The notes under the pieces: model-generated
Database searches by the model: none
Told to the model about the DNA's origin: nothing
What the model saw: only the letters and a program-made list of their open reading frames with translations
NCBI GenBank assembly: GCA_963678675.1
Contig: OY783194.1
Coordinates: 13,653,207 to 13,717,206, forward strand
Direction: 5' to 3'
Length of the DNA: 64,000 bases
Origin: Xiphydria camelus
Lineage: Eukaryota > Arthropoda > Insecta > Hymenoptera > Xiphydriidae
Made by a program: the position numbers and the translations under genes
Shown here: positions 45,199-55,894 of the stretch, piece by piece
How positions within the stretch are numbered: position 1 is the first letter of the stretch
Layout: each line of letters begins with the position of its first letter

Positions 45199-45620
45199 TG
45201 AAAATGTTTATGTTCCCGTATATGGGGGGACATTTCTAGGTTTTCGACGAGCCAGTTTAAGACGGATATGTCGCGCTCCCCACTCTAGCGCTCTCGTGCG
45301 TGCACCACCGAAAAGCCCCCACTCTAGCGCTCTCGACCGTGTGTATGTAGTAGACTGAGAGTGGGCACGGGTGATGGTACTATGTAGTGGTACGGGTGGT
45401 GAGACAGCTACGCGGGACGAAGAAAGAAGCACGAGCTCGAAGAAAGAACTCTATTCGGCGTTTAACGCGCTCCTCTGGAGGGGGTACGGCACCGTAGGCC
45501 CACTGGAGGTGGAAATGGTTTGCGCATGCGCACCGCATTCCCTGTACTGTAGTGACGGGCGCCGGGTCGCAAGCGAAGGACCCCTCGACCGCGTGCTCAG
45601 ATTTCAGGAGCCTGGCGGGA
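45199..45620. other. Unassigned sequence between copia and the foldback element
   Basis: It contains two copies of 'ccccactctagcgctctcg' (about 45277 and 45318). A related GC-rich segment is at about 19470-19530. No gene is supported. CATTGAAAATG at 45195 is matched inverted at 54465-54475. Confidence 0.4.
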
Positions 45621-46189
45621 ACCTGTGTGAAGTTAGCCCCCCCACCACCGAATAAAAAATTTTTGAATACATGATCGTTTGCCCTTTGCTTGCCCATGAT
45701 TGCCCATCACTTTATTTTTTTTGCCCAACTCACCGTTTAGAAGATATAGCTAAAAATAGGGCGGGGGGCTAACTTCACGCTAGCCCCCCCCCCCTCATAA
45801 CGTAATTTCGAAAATTCAAATGCATGATCGTTTGCCCTTTGTTTGCCCATGATTGCCCATCACTTTATTTCTTTTGTCCAACCCACCGTTTAGAAGATAT
45901 GGGGGGGGGGGAAGCTAGCGTGAAGTTAGCCCCCCCATAGTGTAATTTCGAAAATTCAAATGCATGATCGTTTGCCCTTTGTTTGCCCATGATTGCCCAT
46001 CACTTTGTTTTGTTTGTCCAACTCACCGTTCAGAAGATAGGGTGGGGAAGTATTAGATATACAACTTTGCCTCCGCCGTCTTTATCGTAAGCCATCTACA
46101 ATAGAACGGCGGAAGCAAAGTGGTAAGTAGTAACACCTCGGCATCGCTTGCCCATTTTTAGATACAGTCTCAATATGCATTTTCGACGT

Positions 46190-49054
46190 GATAACACTTC
46201 GAAATCGTTTGCCCATTTTTAGAAAGATTATCAGTAAGCATTTTCGACGTTTGCCCAACCCGTGGAACCGCTCTACAGCGAGTTTCATAAGTGAAGTAAA
46301 AATGAAAAATCGTAAAATCGGTGATGTCAACTCGGAATCGTTTGCCCATTTTTAGAAAGAGCTTCAGTAAGCATTTTCGGCGTTTGCCCAACCCATAGAA
46401 CCGCTCTACAGCGAGTTTCATAAGTGAAGTAAAAATGAAAAATCGTAAAATCGGTGATTTCAACTCGGAATCGTTTGCCCATTTTTAGAAAGAGTATCAG
46501 TAAGTATTTTCGACGTTTGCCCAACCCGTGGAACCGCTCTACAGCGAGTTTCATAAGTGAAGTAAAAATTAAAAATCCTAAAATCGGTGATATCAACTCG
46601 GAATCATTTGCCCATTTTTAGAAAGAGTATCAGTAAGCATTTTCGACGTTTGCTCAACCCGTGGAACCGCTCTACAGCGAGTTTCATAAGTGAAGTAAAA
46701 ATGAAAAATCGTAAAATCGGTGATATCAACTCGGAATCGTTTGCCCATTTTTAGAAAGAGTATCAGTAAGCATTTTCGACGTTTACCCAACCCGTGGAAC
46801 CGCTCTACAGCGAGTTTCATAAGTGATGTAAAAATGAAAAATCGTAAAATCGGTGATATCACCTCGGAATCGTTTGCCCATTTTTAGAAAGAGTATCAGT
46901 AAGCATTTTCGACGTTTACCCAACCCGTGGAACCGCTCTACAGCGAGTTTCATAAGTGAAGTAAAAATGAAAAATCGTAAAATCGGTGATATCAACTCGG
47001 AATCGTTTGCCCATTTTAAGAAAGAGTATCAGTAAGCATTTTCGACGTTTGCCCAACCCGTGGAACCGCTCTACAGCGAGTTTCATAAGTGAAGTAAAAA
47101 TGAAAAATCGTAAAATCGGTGATATCAACTCGGAATCGTTTGCCCATTTTTAGAAAGAGTATCAGTAAGCATTTTCGACGTTTGCCCAACCCGTGGAACC
47201 GCTCTACAGCGAGTTTCATAAGTGATGTAAAAATGAAAAATCGTAAAATCGGTGATATCACCTCGGAATCGTTTGCCCATTTTTAGAAAGAGTATCAGTA
47301 AGCATTTTCGACGTTTGCCCAACCCGTGGAACCGCTCCACAGCGATTTTCATAAGTGAAGTAAAAATGAAAAATCGTAAAATCGGTGATATCACCTCGGA
47401 ATCGTTTGCCCATTTTTTGGAAGAGCTTCAGTAAGCATTTTCGACGTTTGCCCAAACCGTGGAACCGCTCTACAGCGAGTTTCATAAGTGAAGTAAAAAT
47501 GAAAAATCGTAAAATCGGTGATATCAACTCGGAATCGTTTGCCCATTTTTAGAAAGAGTATCAGTAAGCATTTTCAACGTTTACCCAACCCGTGGAACCG
47601 CTCTACAGCGAGTTTCATAAGTGAAGTAAAAATGAAAAATCGTAAAATCGGTGATATCAACTCGGAATCGTTTGCCCATTTTTAGAAAGAGTATCAGTAA
47701 GCATTTTCGACGTTTACCCAACCCGTGGAACCGCTCTACAGCGAGTTTCATAAGTGTAGTAAAAATGAAAAATCGTAAAATCGGTGATATCAACTCGGAA
47801 TCGTTTGCCCATTTTTAGAAAGAGTATCAGTAAGCATTTTCGACGTTTGCCCAACCCGTGGAACCGCTCTACAGCGAGTTTCATAAGTGAAGTAAAAATA
47901 AAAAATAGTAAAATCGGTGATATCAACTCGGAATCGTTTGCCCATTTTTAGAGAGAGTATCAGTAAGCATTTTCGACGTTTGCCCAACCCGTGGAACCGC
48001 TCTACAGCGAGTTTCATAAGTGATGTAAAAATGAAAAATCGTAAAATCGGTGATATCAACTCGGAATCGTTTGCCCATTTTTAGAAAGAGTATCAGTAAG
48101 CATTTTCGACGTTTGCCCAACCCGTGGAACCGCTCTACAGCGAGTTTCATAAGTGAAGTAAAAATGAAAAATCGTAAAATCGGTGATATCACCTCGGAAT
48201 CGTTTGCCCATTTTTTGGAAGAGCTTCAGTAAGCATTTTCGACGTTTGCCCAAACCGTGGAACCGCTCGACAGCGAGTTTCATAAGTGAAGTAAAAATGA
48301 AAAATCGTAAAATCGGTGATATCAACTCGGAATCGTTTGCCCATTTTTAGAAAGAGTATCAGTAAGCATTTTCAACGTTTACCCAACCCGTGGAACCGCT
48401 CTACAGCGAGTTTCATAAGTGAAGTAAAAATGAAAAATCGTAAAATCGGTGATATCAACTCGGAATCGTTTGCCCATTTTTAGAAAGAGCATCAGTAAGC
48501 ATTTTCGACGTTTGCCCAACCCGTGGAACCGCTCTACAGCGAGTTTCATAAGTGAAGTAAAAATGAAAAATCGTAAAATCGGTGATATCAACTCGGAATC
48601 GTTTGCCCATTTTTAGAAAGAGTATCAGTAAGCATTTTCGACGTTTGCCCAAACCGTGGAACCGCTCTACAGCGAGTTTCATAAGTGAAGTAAAAATGAA
48701 AAATCGTAAAATCGGTGATATCAACTCGGAATCGTCGCCCATTTTTAGAAAGAGTATCAGTAAGCATTTTCGACGTTTGCCCAACCCGTGGAACCGCTCT
48801 ACAGCGAGTTTCATAAGTGAAGTAAAAATGAAAAATCGTAAAATCGGTGATATCAACTCGGAATCGTTTGCCCATTTTTATAAAGAGTATCAGTAAGCAT
48901 TTTCGACGTTTGCCCAACCCGTGGAACCGCTCTACAGCGAGTTTCATAAGAGACGTAAAAATGAAACATCGTAAAATCGGTGATATCAACTCGGAATTGT
49001 TTGCCCATTTTTAGAAAGAGCTTCAGTAAGCATTTTCGACGTTTGCCCAACCCG
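46190..49054 (+). repeat. 133 bp satellite array, about 21 units
   Basis: Landmarks such as TTTGCCCATTTTTAGAAAGA recur every 133 bp. Variant units recur 798 bp apart. Frames of 89 and 133 aa in the array are repeat artefacts. Confidence 0.95.
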
Positions 49055-49605
49055 TGGAGTTGATATCACCGATTTTACGATGTTTCATTTTTACGTCACT
49101 TATGAAACTCGCTGTAGAGCGGTTCCACGGTTTGGGCAAACGTCGAAAATGCTTACTGATACTCTTTCTAAAAATGGGCAAACGATTCCGAGTTGATATC
49201 ACCGATTTTACGATTTTTCATTTTTACTTCACTTATGAAACTCGCTGTAGAGCGGTTCCACGGGTTGGGCAAATGTCGAAAATGCTTACTGATACTCTTT
49301 CTAAAAATGGGCAAATGATTCCGAGTTGATATCACCGATTTTAGGATTTTTAATTTTTACTTCACTTATGAAACTCGCTGTAGAGCGGTTCCACGGGTTG
49401 GGCAAACGTCGAAAATGCTTACTGAAGCTCTTTCTAAAAATGTGCAAACGATTCCGAGGTGATATCACCGATTTTACGATTTTTCATTTTTACTTCACTT
49501 ATGAAACTCGCTGTAGAGCGATACCACGGGTTGGGCAAACGTCGAAAGTGCTTACTGATACTCTTTCTAAAAATGGGCAAACGATTCCGAAGTGTTATCA
49601 CGTCG
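49055..49605 (-). repeat. 133 bp satellite, four inverted units
   Basis: The same 133 bp unit runs in the opposite orientation, starting at a sharp junction within the CCCAACCCGTGG part of a unit. Confidence 0.95.
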
Positions 49606-50174
49606 AAAATGTATATTGAGACTGTATCTAAAAATGGGCAAGCGATGCCGAGGTGTTACTACTTACCACTTTGCTTCCGCCGTTCTATTGTAGATGGCTT
49701 AAGATAAAGACGGCGGAGGCAAAGTTGTATATCTAATACTTCCCCACTTCCCCACCCTATATCTTCTGAACGGTGAGTTGGACAAACAAAACAAAGTGAT
49801 GGGCAATCATGGGCAAACAAAGGGCAAACGATCATGCATTTGAATTTTCGAAATTACACTATGGGGGGGCTAACTTCACGCTAGCTTCCCCCCCCCCCCC
49901 ATATCTTCTAAACAGTGGGTTGGACAAAAGAAATAAAGTGATGGGCAATCATGGGCAAACAAAGGGCAAACGATCATTCATTTGAATTTTCGAAATTACG
50001 TTATGGGGGGGCTAGCGTGAAGTTAGCCCCCCGCCCTATTTTTAGCTATATCTTCTAAACGGTGAGTTCGGCAAAAAAAAATAAAGTCATGGGCAAACAA
50101 AGGGCAAACGATCATGTATTCAAAAATTTTTTATTCGGTGGTGGGGGGGCTAACTTCAGACAGGTCTGGCGGGA

Positions 50175-50860
50175 GGGCACAGAAACCCTCTGCCTTTCGG
50201 CCTCCTCGGACAAAGTGCAAACCCGCAATAAATTCGACTATTGCGGTGCACGTGCACTTGTTCGAGGATAACACCAGCCGGACAGCGCCGAATCTGCGTA
50301 CTCTCCCGGCGCCAATTCTCATGCTCCATCTCGGTGGTTTCGAAGAATTTCCTTATCCCATCATGCATAGAAAAAAGCCGAAACATACTCATGCCCCGCT
50401 AGCCGCTTTTAAAATCAGTTATTGGTAGAAATGATCCCACTACGAAAGGAGGCACTACGATTGATGCAGTTTTTGTGAGAAACATTGATACTATCGAAAA
50501 ATTAAACATTTTGTCTCATATTTCAGTTACCATAATCCAATGTTTATTGCTGTAGACTCAACTGGCGATAGAGTAGAAAATGTACAAGATGAACAATAGT
50601 TTTAATTAAAATGTTTAAAAATAATTCAAGGAATAAATTTATATTTTATATACCAGTAAGAGAGAGAGAGAGAGACAATGTATATTCAATTCGGCCTTTT
50701 ATTTCCTCGCCTGTTTACATAATTTCTTTACAGTTTTTCCACGCTTATATCCCCTACTGATTATGTGTTTCCAGTAAGTTTCGCTTCCACCGAGTGTCAT
50801 GACACTCACTGTTTTTTTATTTACGTTTGAAAATCTTTCCATTGAGGCACGCAACATAAA
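50175..50860. other. Unassigned sequence
   Basis: No supported gene; a short (ag)n tract lies at about 50660-50676. Confidence 0.35.
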
Positions 50861-50894
50861 AATGTAGGACATAACATCAGTTTTGGAAAAACAC

Positions 50895-51240
50895 ACGATT
50901 ACGATGACTCCAAAAATTTAATTGCATTTATCGCTGCTCTTAAACAGAATATGAATCCTTTTAATTGCTTGGAAATTAAGGAAAATTTTTTATTTAATAT
51001 TAAAACAGGTCGCCGTGCATCGGAACCCGTGATTGATTTTCTTTTAAATATAGAAGAAAATGGACGGGCAATACAAGACATATTTATATCCGAATGGTCG
51101 CAAGATGTTAGCAGATTCGAAGCACCAATCAAACGAAAAATTTTGAATTTTGCGAGCTGTAATAACGAACAAAAAGTAACAATTAATAATAAAGTACGCG
51201 AGGTGATCTGTTTGGTCGGATGTTGGGTATATCAATGAAT
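50895..51240 (+). pseudogene. TE protein fragment, family not named
   Basis: The plus-strand frame reads LIAFIAALKQNMNPF and then FNIKTGRRASEPVIDFLLNI, ENGRAIQDIFISEWSQDVSR and FEAPIKRKILNF. I recognise the 'FNIKTG...FLLN...ENG' pattern from proteins recurring in insect TE sets, but cannot assign the superfamily. No start or domain core is present. It ends before a palindrome. Confidence 0.4.
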
Positions 51241-51298
51241 GAGGCAGCGGATATCGAAATAGTATCTTATGTCATAACGCGAAAATCCGAGGTTTTCT

Positions 51299-51418
51299 GA
51301 CTGTGTTTAATTAGGTCGTAACACGAGGCATGGTTCGGGGATGAGGCTCGCCGAAGGCGAGCCTCATCCCCCGAACTGTGCCTCTTGTTACGACCTAATT
51401 AAACACAGTCTTAAAAAT
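51299..51418. repeat. 112 bp near-perfect palindrome
   Basis: GACTGTGTTTAATTAGGTCG and its inverse bound the unit, whose arms of about 54 bp meet at GGCTCGCCGAAGGCGAGCC. A stable hairpin is expected. Confidence 0.85.
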
Positions 51419-51443
51419 CCGAGGATTTCAACCGAATAATATA

Positions 51444-53632
51444 CAGTGGTGCCTCGCATAAAGAACGCCTCGCACAGCGAACGCTGCACACAGCGAACTT
51501 CCTATTCGTTCATTTCATGATTCATACAACGAACTTCGCTTCACACAACGAAGTCGCCCGAGCTTCCACGATCGCTGCCGATGTATTGCATCCTCCCGCG
51601 CAGGCACTGCAGTCGTTAGTCACTGCGCTTAACTTACGCACGTATCACGGCAGTCGTCCTTTTAAGTTAAACTCAATATTTTTTTTATATCATGGGTTCT
51701 AAAAAAAGCAGGAAGGTGATTTCTGTTGAAATGAAACAGGAAATAATTAGAAAGAGTGAATGTGGAGTAAAACAGTGTGACCTCGTCAAAGAGTTTGGCC
51801 TAAGCAAGACCACCATTTTCACCATTTTGACAAATAAGGATGCAATCAAATCAGCCAAAGTAGCCAAAGGAGTATCAAAACTATTTAATGAAAAACATAG
51901 GTCTTCAATCCACGAGGAATTGGAGAAGCTATTAGCGATTTGGATTAAGGACAGGCAGGTGAAAGGTGACGTAACAACCCAAGATATTATCTGTCACAAA
52001 GCCAAGATAATTTATGACGATCTAAAGAAAAACGTCCCTGGAAGTAGCAGCAATCAAGATATTGAAGAAGAATTTAAAGCCAGCAGGGGGTGGTTTTTTA
52101 GATTTAAGAAAAGGTGTGGAATCCACAGCGTTACTATGCATGGTGAGGCTGGCAGTGCTGACAAGAAAGAAGCAGAAAAGTTCTCTATTAACTTTCAAAA
52201 ATGTATTAAGGATGAAGGATACTGCCCACAACAAGTGTTCAATGCCGATGAAACGGTTCTTTTCTGGAAAAGAATGCCGAGCAGAACCTTCATTACAAAA
52301 GAGGAGAAGAAATTGCCAGGACACAAGGCCATGAAGGACAGACTTACCCTTATGTTTTCGTCTAATGCCAGCGGAGACCTCAAGATCAAACCTCTATTGG
52401 TTTATCACTCTGAAAATCCAAGAATTTTTAAGCAAAATAACGTTATTAAGTCCAAACTGCCCGTCCATTGGAAGTCCAATCAAAAAGCCTGGGTGACCCA
52501 AGTTATCTTCAACGAATGGATTCTGGAAACCTTTGCTCCTGCCGTGAAGAAATTCTTGCTGGAAAAAGAACTGCCGCTCAAAGCCCTTCTGATACTTGAC
52601 AATGCCCCTTCTCACCCAAAAGACCTAGAGGAAATATTGCAGGAAAATTATCCATTTATCAGGGTGCAGTATTTGCCACCAAACACCACATCCATTCTTC
52701 AGCCAATGGATCAGCAATTTATTGCGAACTTTAAAAAACTCTACACTAGAGCCCTCTTTAATAAGGTGTTTGAAGAATGCGAGTTTGGTGGAGACAATAT
52801 GACTGTCCGAATGTTTTGGAAGAAGAAATTTGATATCCTTATGGCAATACGATTTATACAGAAGGCCTGGGAAGAAGTGTCACAAAGGACCCTCATTTCT
52901 GCTTGGAAGATGCTTGTGCCTTCGTGGACCCAGGAAGAAGCAGTTGTTGATGACACAGAAGTTTTGAAGGACATCATCACAGTGGCCCAAAGGCTGGAAT
53001 TAGAGGTAGAGAAAGAGGATGTAGAGGAGCTTATTGAGGAACACGAAGAAGAGCTGACAACTGAAGAGCTCCAAGCACTTCTGGTCCTGCAACAGGACAA
53101 TGCTCAAAGGGAAGCGTCATCTGATAACGAGGATCAACAATCAAACAATCAGCCAATCCCAACTGCTGACATCAAGAACATCCTGGTCAAATGGAAAGCA
53201 GTTCAGGAGTTTACCAATGCCCACTATCCGGATTCAGCTGAAGCAAACAGGATCAACGATCTTTACTCCGATACTCTTGTCCGTTATTTCCGGCAGATGT
53301 TGAAGAAAAGAGAAAAACAAACGACTTTGGACAGGTTTTTCATGAAACCATCGGCCAAAAAGCAGAAAATGGATGAAGATGTGCAAGATTCGGTAGACTC
53401 TACTTAGTCTGTTTTAAAATTAAAAAAATTATGTTTTTAGATGTATGTATCTAAATAAAAATAATAACAAAAAATGTATCTTTTTTATGTTATCTTAGCA
53501 TATTTTATGCTACAGAACGAATTATTTTTTTAAACATGTATTTATATAGGAAAACGCGTTTCGCATAACGAACTTTTCGCATTATGAACTTGCTCCTGGA
53601 ACGAATTAAGTTCGTTGTGTGAGGCACCACTG
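51444..53632 (+). mobile_element. Complete Tigger/pogo DNA transposon
   Basis: Inverted ends CAGTGGTGCCTCGCATAAAG and CAGTGGTGCCTCACACAACG are flanked by TA (51442-51443, 53633-53634). The element is 2,189 bp with one intact transposase gene, the structure of an autonomous copy. Subterminal repeats of 'cacagcgaac'/'cgaactt' lie inside both ends. Confidence 0.9.
51692..53407 (+). CDS. Tigger/pogo transposase (CENP-B-like)
   Basis: An unbroken frame of 571 codons starts MGSKKSRKVISVEMKQEIIR. Residues about 1-60 form a psq-type helix-turn-helix (QCDLVKEFGLSKTTIFTIL). About 70-150 form a CENP-B-type HTH (LEKLLAIWIKDRQVKGDVTT, GWFFRFKKRCGIHS). The DDE catalytic domain follows with VFNADETVLFW, LLILDNAPSHP and ILQPMDQQFI, so all three Asp are present. 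A C-terminal acidic region (VEKEDVEELIEEHEEELTTE) and KREKQTTLDRFFMKPSAKK follow. The protein would bind the TIRs and cut and paste the element at TA sites. Length and domain order are normal for the family. An intact gene among decayed neighbours suggests recent arrival. Confidence 0.95.
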   Translation: MGSKKSRKVISVEMKQEIIRKSECGVKQCDLVKEFGLSKTTIFTILTNKDAIKSAKVAKGVSKLFNEKHRSSIHEELEKLLAIWIKDRQVKGDVTTQDIICHKAKIIYDDLKKNVPGSSSNQDIEEEFKASRGWFFRFKKRCGIHSVTMHGEAGSADKKEAEKFSINFQKCIKDEGYCPQQVFNADETVLFWKRMPSRTFITKEEKKLPGHKAMKDRLTLMFSSNASGDLKIKPLLVYHSENPRIFKQNNVIKSKLPVHWKSNQKAWVTQVIFNEWILETFAPAVKKFLLEKELPLKALLILDNAPSHPKDLEEILQENYPFIRVQYLPPNTTSILQPMDQQFIANFKKLYTRALFNKVFEECEFGGDNMTVRMFWKKKFDILMAIRFIQKAWEEVSQRTLISAWKMLVPSWTQEEAVVDDTEVLKDIITVAQRLELEVEKEDVEELIEEHEEELTTEELQALLVLQQDNAQREASSDNEDQQSNNQPIPTADIKNILVKWKAVQEFTNAHYPDSAEANRINDLYSDTLVRYFRQMLKKREKQTTLDRFFMKPSAKKQKMDEDVQDSVDST

Positions 53633-53639
53633 TATACTA

Positions 53640-54475
53640 TTTTTCCTCACGAATGCCCATTTCTCGAAACAAAATAAACAGAACTATACATGACAGTTTG
53701 GAAAAAGGACCCACTTCAGACTAAACAATCTTTTGACAGCCTGCGGACTCCCGGTCGGTGTCACGTGGGAAAAACGCCAACTTACGGTCTAAAAATAGGC
53801 TGGAAAAGGACTCGAAATGGATATGTGTGAGGAAAAACTATTTTATATACTTAACAGAGAGATTTTTATTACCAATAAAGGTACCTACTTCTCGAGTTTG
53901 CTAGTGTGAAATCAGAAAAACGACTAAAGCTTCTTTGAATTCCGGAGGAGGAGGAGGAGGAGGAGGAGGAGGAGGAGGAGGATGCTAATTCGGAGCTGAA
54001 AATGATGACATGATTTACGACAGCGATGAGGATATTGAGTTTGAGGATTATATAGAAAATGAGAGTTACGAAACAGAGTAATTTTAGATTCGATTAGTGT
54101 CAGAGATGTATGTTGTATTCGAAGTAGAAAGAAAAAAAAATGTAATGAAAAAGAAAAATCGATTTTTCACTGTTTTGAGTTTTCAAAATTCGTGAGCGAC
54201 CTCTAGAAAACTTTTTATCGTGCAGATCTTTGGTGACAATTCTTAAAACATGATAAACTAACATAATCTGACGTGCCACCCTAATGTATATATTGTAGGT
54301 ATTGTAATAGCTTATATATTTCCTGTTCACATTGTATTCGTAAAACAAAAAAAATTACTTTGTAATATCGCGGTAAATATACAATATGCTATATTATATG
54401 ATTATATATCTTTTTTGCATGTTAAGACATAGTTAATAAAATATCATTTATATATTTTTCGAATCATTTTCAATG
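53640..54475. other. Unassigned sequence with a (gga)n tract
   Basis: A GGA repeat of about 40 bp lies at 53945-53983, followed by an acidic plus-strand segment (DSDEDIEFEDYIENE, about 54020-54080) ending in a stop, which could be the end of a TE protein. Otherwise AT-rich with nothing recognisable. Confidence 0.35.
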
Positions 54476-54664
54476 CCCCCGATAGTTGCAAGGATTGCGA
54501 GATCTGTGAATTTTTGTTACATTTTTCTCCATCGTAGGCCAGAGAGAGAGGATATCTATTTCTCCTTTCCCGGTTGCTGGGATAATTTCCCCATTGCCAA
54601 TTCGCACTGGGATCGGCGTTGCATGTTCTTCAAAATTCACAAAATGAATTTTTACTGGCGACAT
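54476..54664 (-). pseudogene. Copia protease region
   Basis: GASQHMSPVKIHFVNF and VRIGNGEIIPATGKG are the conserved copia protease segment. A stop codon replaces the residue before GAS of the active site. The frame is lost near 54540. Confidence 0.7.
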
Positions 54665-55315
54665 GTGTTGGCTTGCACCTTAGTCGAGGCCATTCTTCGG
54701 TGCCATCCCTCTGAGTCTCAGTCGATGCAGCGAACACCTCTCCGACGAAGGCACCTCCTCGGCTTGCGCTCGACGTGGTCGCTTTACTCTCGAACTTGAT
54801 CTTCGGACAGTCTCTCTTCCAGTGACCGAGTTGTCCGCACTTGAAACACTTTCCCTGCGGCTTATTAAATTTTGGAGCACCCTTCGCTCTGACTTTTGCA
54901 GCGAAAGCACTGTTGCCCTCTTTATTGCTGTTTCCGATACGTAACTCCTGCAGGACCAAGCGCTCAGTCAGGTTCGACAGCGTCCGCTGATCGTGGCTCG
55001 TAGACTTCCACGCTGTGTTGAAGTGCGAGTACTCCTGCGGTAGAGTCATGAACAGCTTCGTCATGGTCATGCTATCCGTCATTGGTTCGCCAAGTGCATT
55101 AAGACGGTGCGCCAAATTTTGGATCTTTGTAATATGCGTAGCAATGTCATCTTGAGAGTCTTTGCCAAGAGCGTACCATTGCTGTTGCAGCATGTGCTTG
55201 GCAGTCTCGCTCTTGCTCTCAAAAACCTCGTGTAATTTTGTCCACATCTCCCTCGAAGACTGATCACACAGGCACACAAAAAAAAGGCCTTGTTCCCGGA
55301 ACCAGACCAGTATAT
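54665..55315 (-). pseudogene. Copia gag with zinc knuckle
   Basis: The frame gives REMWTKLHEVFESKSETAKH, LTERLVLQELRIG and a CCHC zinc knuckle CFKCGQLGHWKRDC, all typical of the copia gag (UBN2) family. The N-terminal part is missing: the sequence changes at about 55315 to dispersed repeat A. A shift near 54730 separates it from the protease. Confidence 0.85.
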
Positions 55316-55890
55316 CTTTATGTTTTTGGGGTCGCTGAATCCGAATCCGGTGTCCGTTTGTCTCCATCACGTCACATTTTTTTTAATCTCAAAAAACCAT
55401 CAATAGATCATGATTTTCAAAAAGTTAATGGACTTGAACCAAATTCGCTATAGGGGTTTTTTTTGGATCCCTGATCACGAATCTGAAATAGGATTTCAAA
55501 AATGCAAATGGCGGATCCAATATGGCGGACGAGATTTTTGAAAATCGACGGATTCATGCCGAATTTGGTATAAGGGGTTTTTTTGGGTCGCTGATCATGA
55601 ATCTGAAGTCAGATTTAAAAAATTCAAGATGGCGGATCCAATATGGAGGACGAGATTTTCGAAAATCGACAGATTCATGCCAAATTTGGTATAGGGTTTT
55701 TTTTCGATCGCTAATGACGAATATGAAGTTATATTTACAAAAATTCAAAATTTTCAAAAATCTTGTCCTCCATATTGGAGCCGCCATCTTGAATTTTTAA
55801 AATCTGACTAACCTTTTGGAACGGATTTGTGAATGTATTTTGCTTTACGAAAAGGTCAAAAGACTGATCCCTATCTAATTTAATACTTCT
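55316..55890 (+). repeat. Dispersed repeat A fragment and four 120 bp 'atggcgga' units
   Basis: The first 50 bp match dispersed repeat A ('tatgtttttggggtcgctgaatccgaat'). From about 55420 three to four units of the 120 bp repeat found at 19750 and 20985 follow, the last inverted. Confidence 0.7.
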
Positions 55891-55894
55891 GATG

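Larger units (their letters stand above)
45621..50165. mobile_element. 4.5 kb foldback transposon built of a 133 bp satellite
   Basis: Inverted ends ACCTGTGTGAAGTTAGCC / ACCTGTCTGAAGTTAGCC are flanked by the 9 bp CTGGCGGGA at 45612-45620 and 50166-50174. The outer arms (about 45621-46190 and 49605-50165) contain about three units with 'gcccatgattgcccatcac'. The core is a 133 bp tandem repeat that inverts at 49055. A 9 bp duplication and repeat-filled arms recall Drosophila Foldback and Mutator-like elements. There is no transposase gene, so it must be moved in trans, if at all. Confidence 0.85.
26464..55315 (-). mobile_element. Ty1/copia retrotransposon dispersed by nested insertions
   Basis: In minus-strand order the element's parts are gag (55315-54665), protease (54664-54476), pre-integrase and integrase (45198-44688, then 39930-38852), reverse transcriptase (29778-29501, then 28027 onward), RNase H (to about 26795) and the 3' LTR (26755-26464). 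The gaps are filled by the insertions listed separately. Only about 5 kb of the 29 kb belongs to copia. No 5' LTR is seen; gag is cut at 55315 by dispersed repeat A. Confidence 0.85.

Noticed and set aside
46190..49600. Regular direct repeats as a possible CRISPR array
   Set aside because: There are no unique spacers; units of 133 bp are contiguous, and the DNA is eukaryotic.
46082..49707. Many overlapping frames of 70-133 aa containing ISPILRFFIFTSLMKLAVER
   Set aside because: They are the 133 bp satellite read in frame; 133 is not divisible by three, no start context is conserved, and both strands give similar frames.
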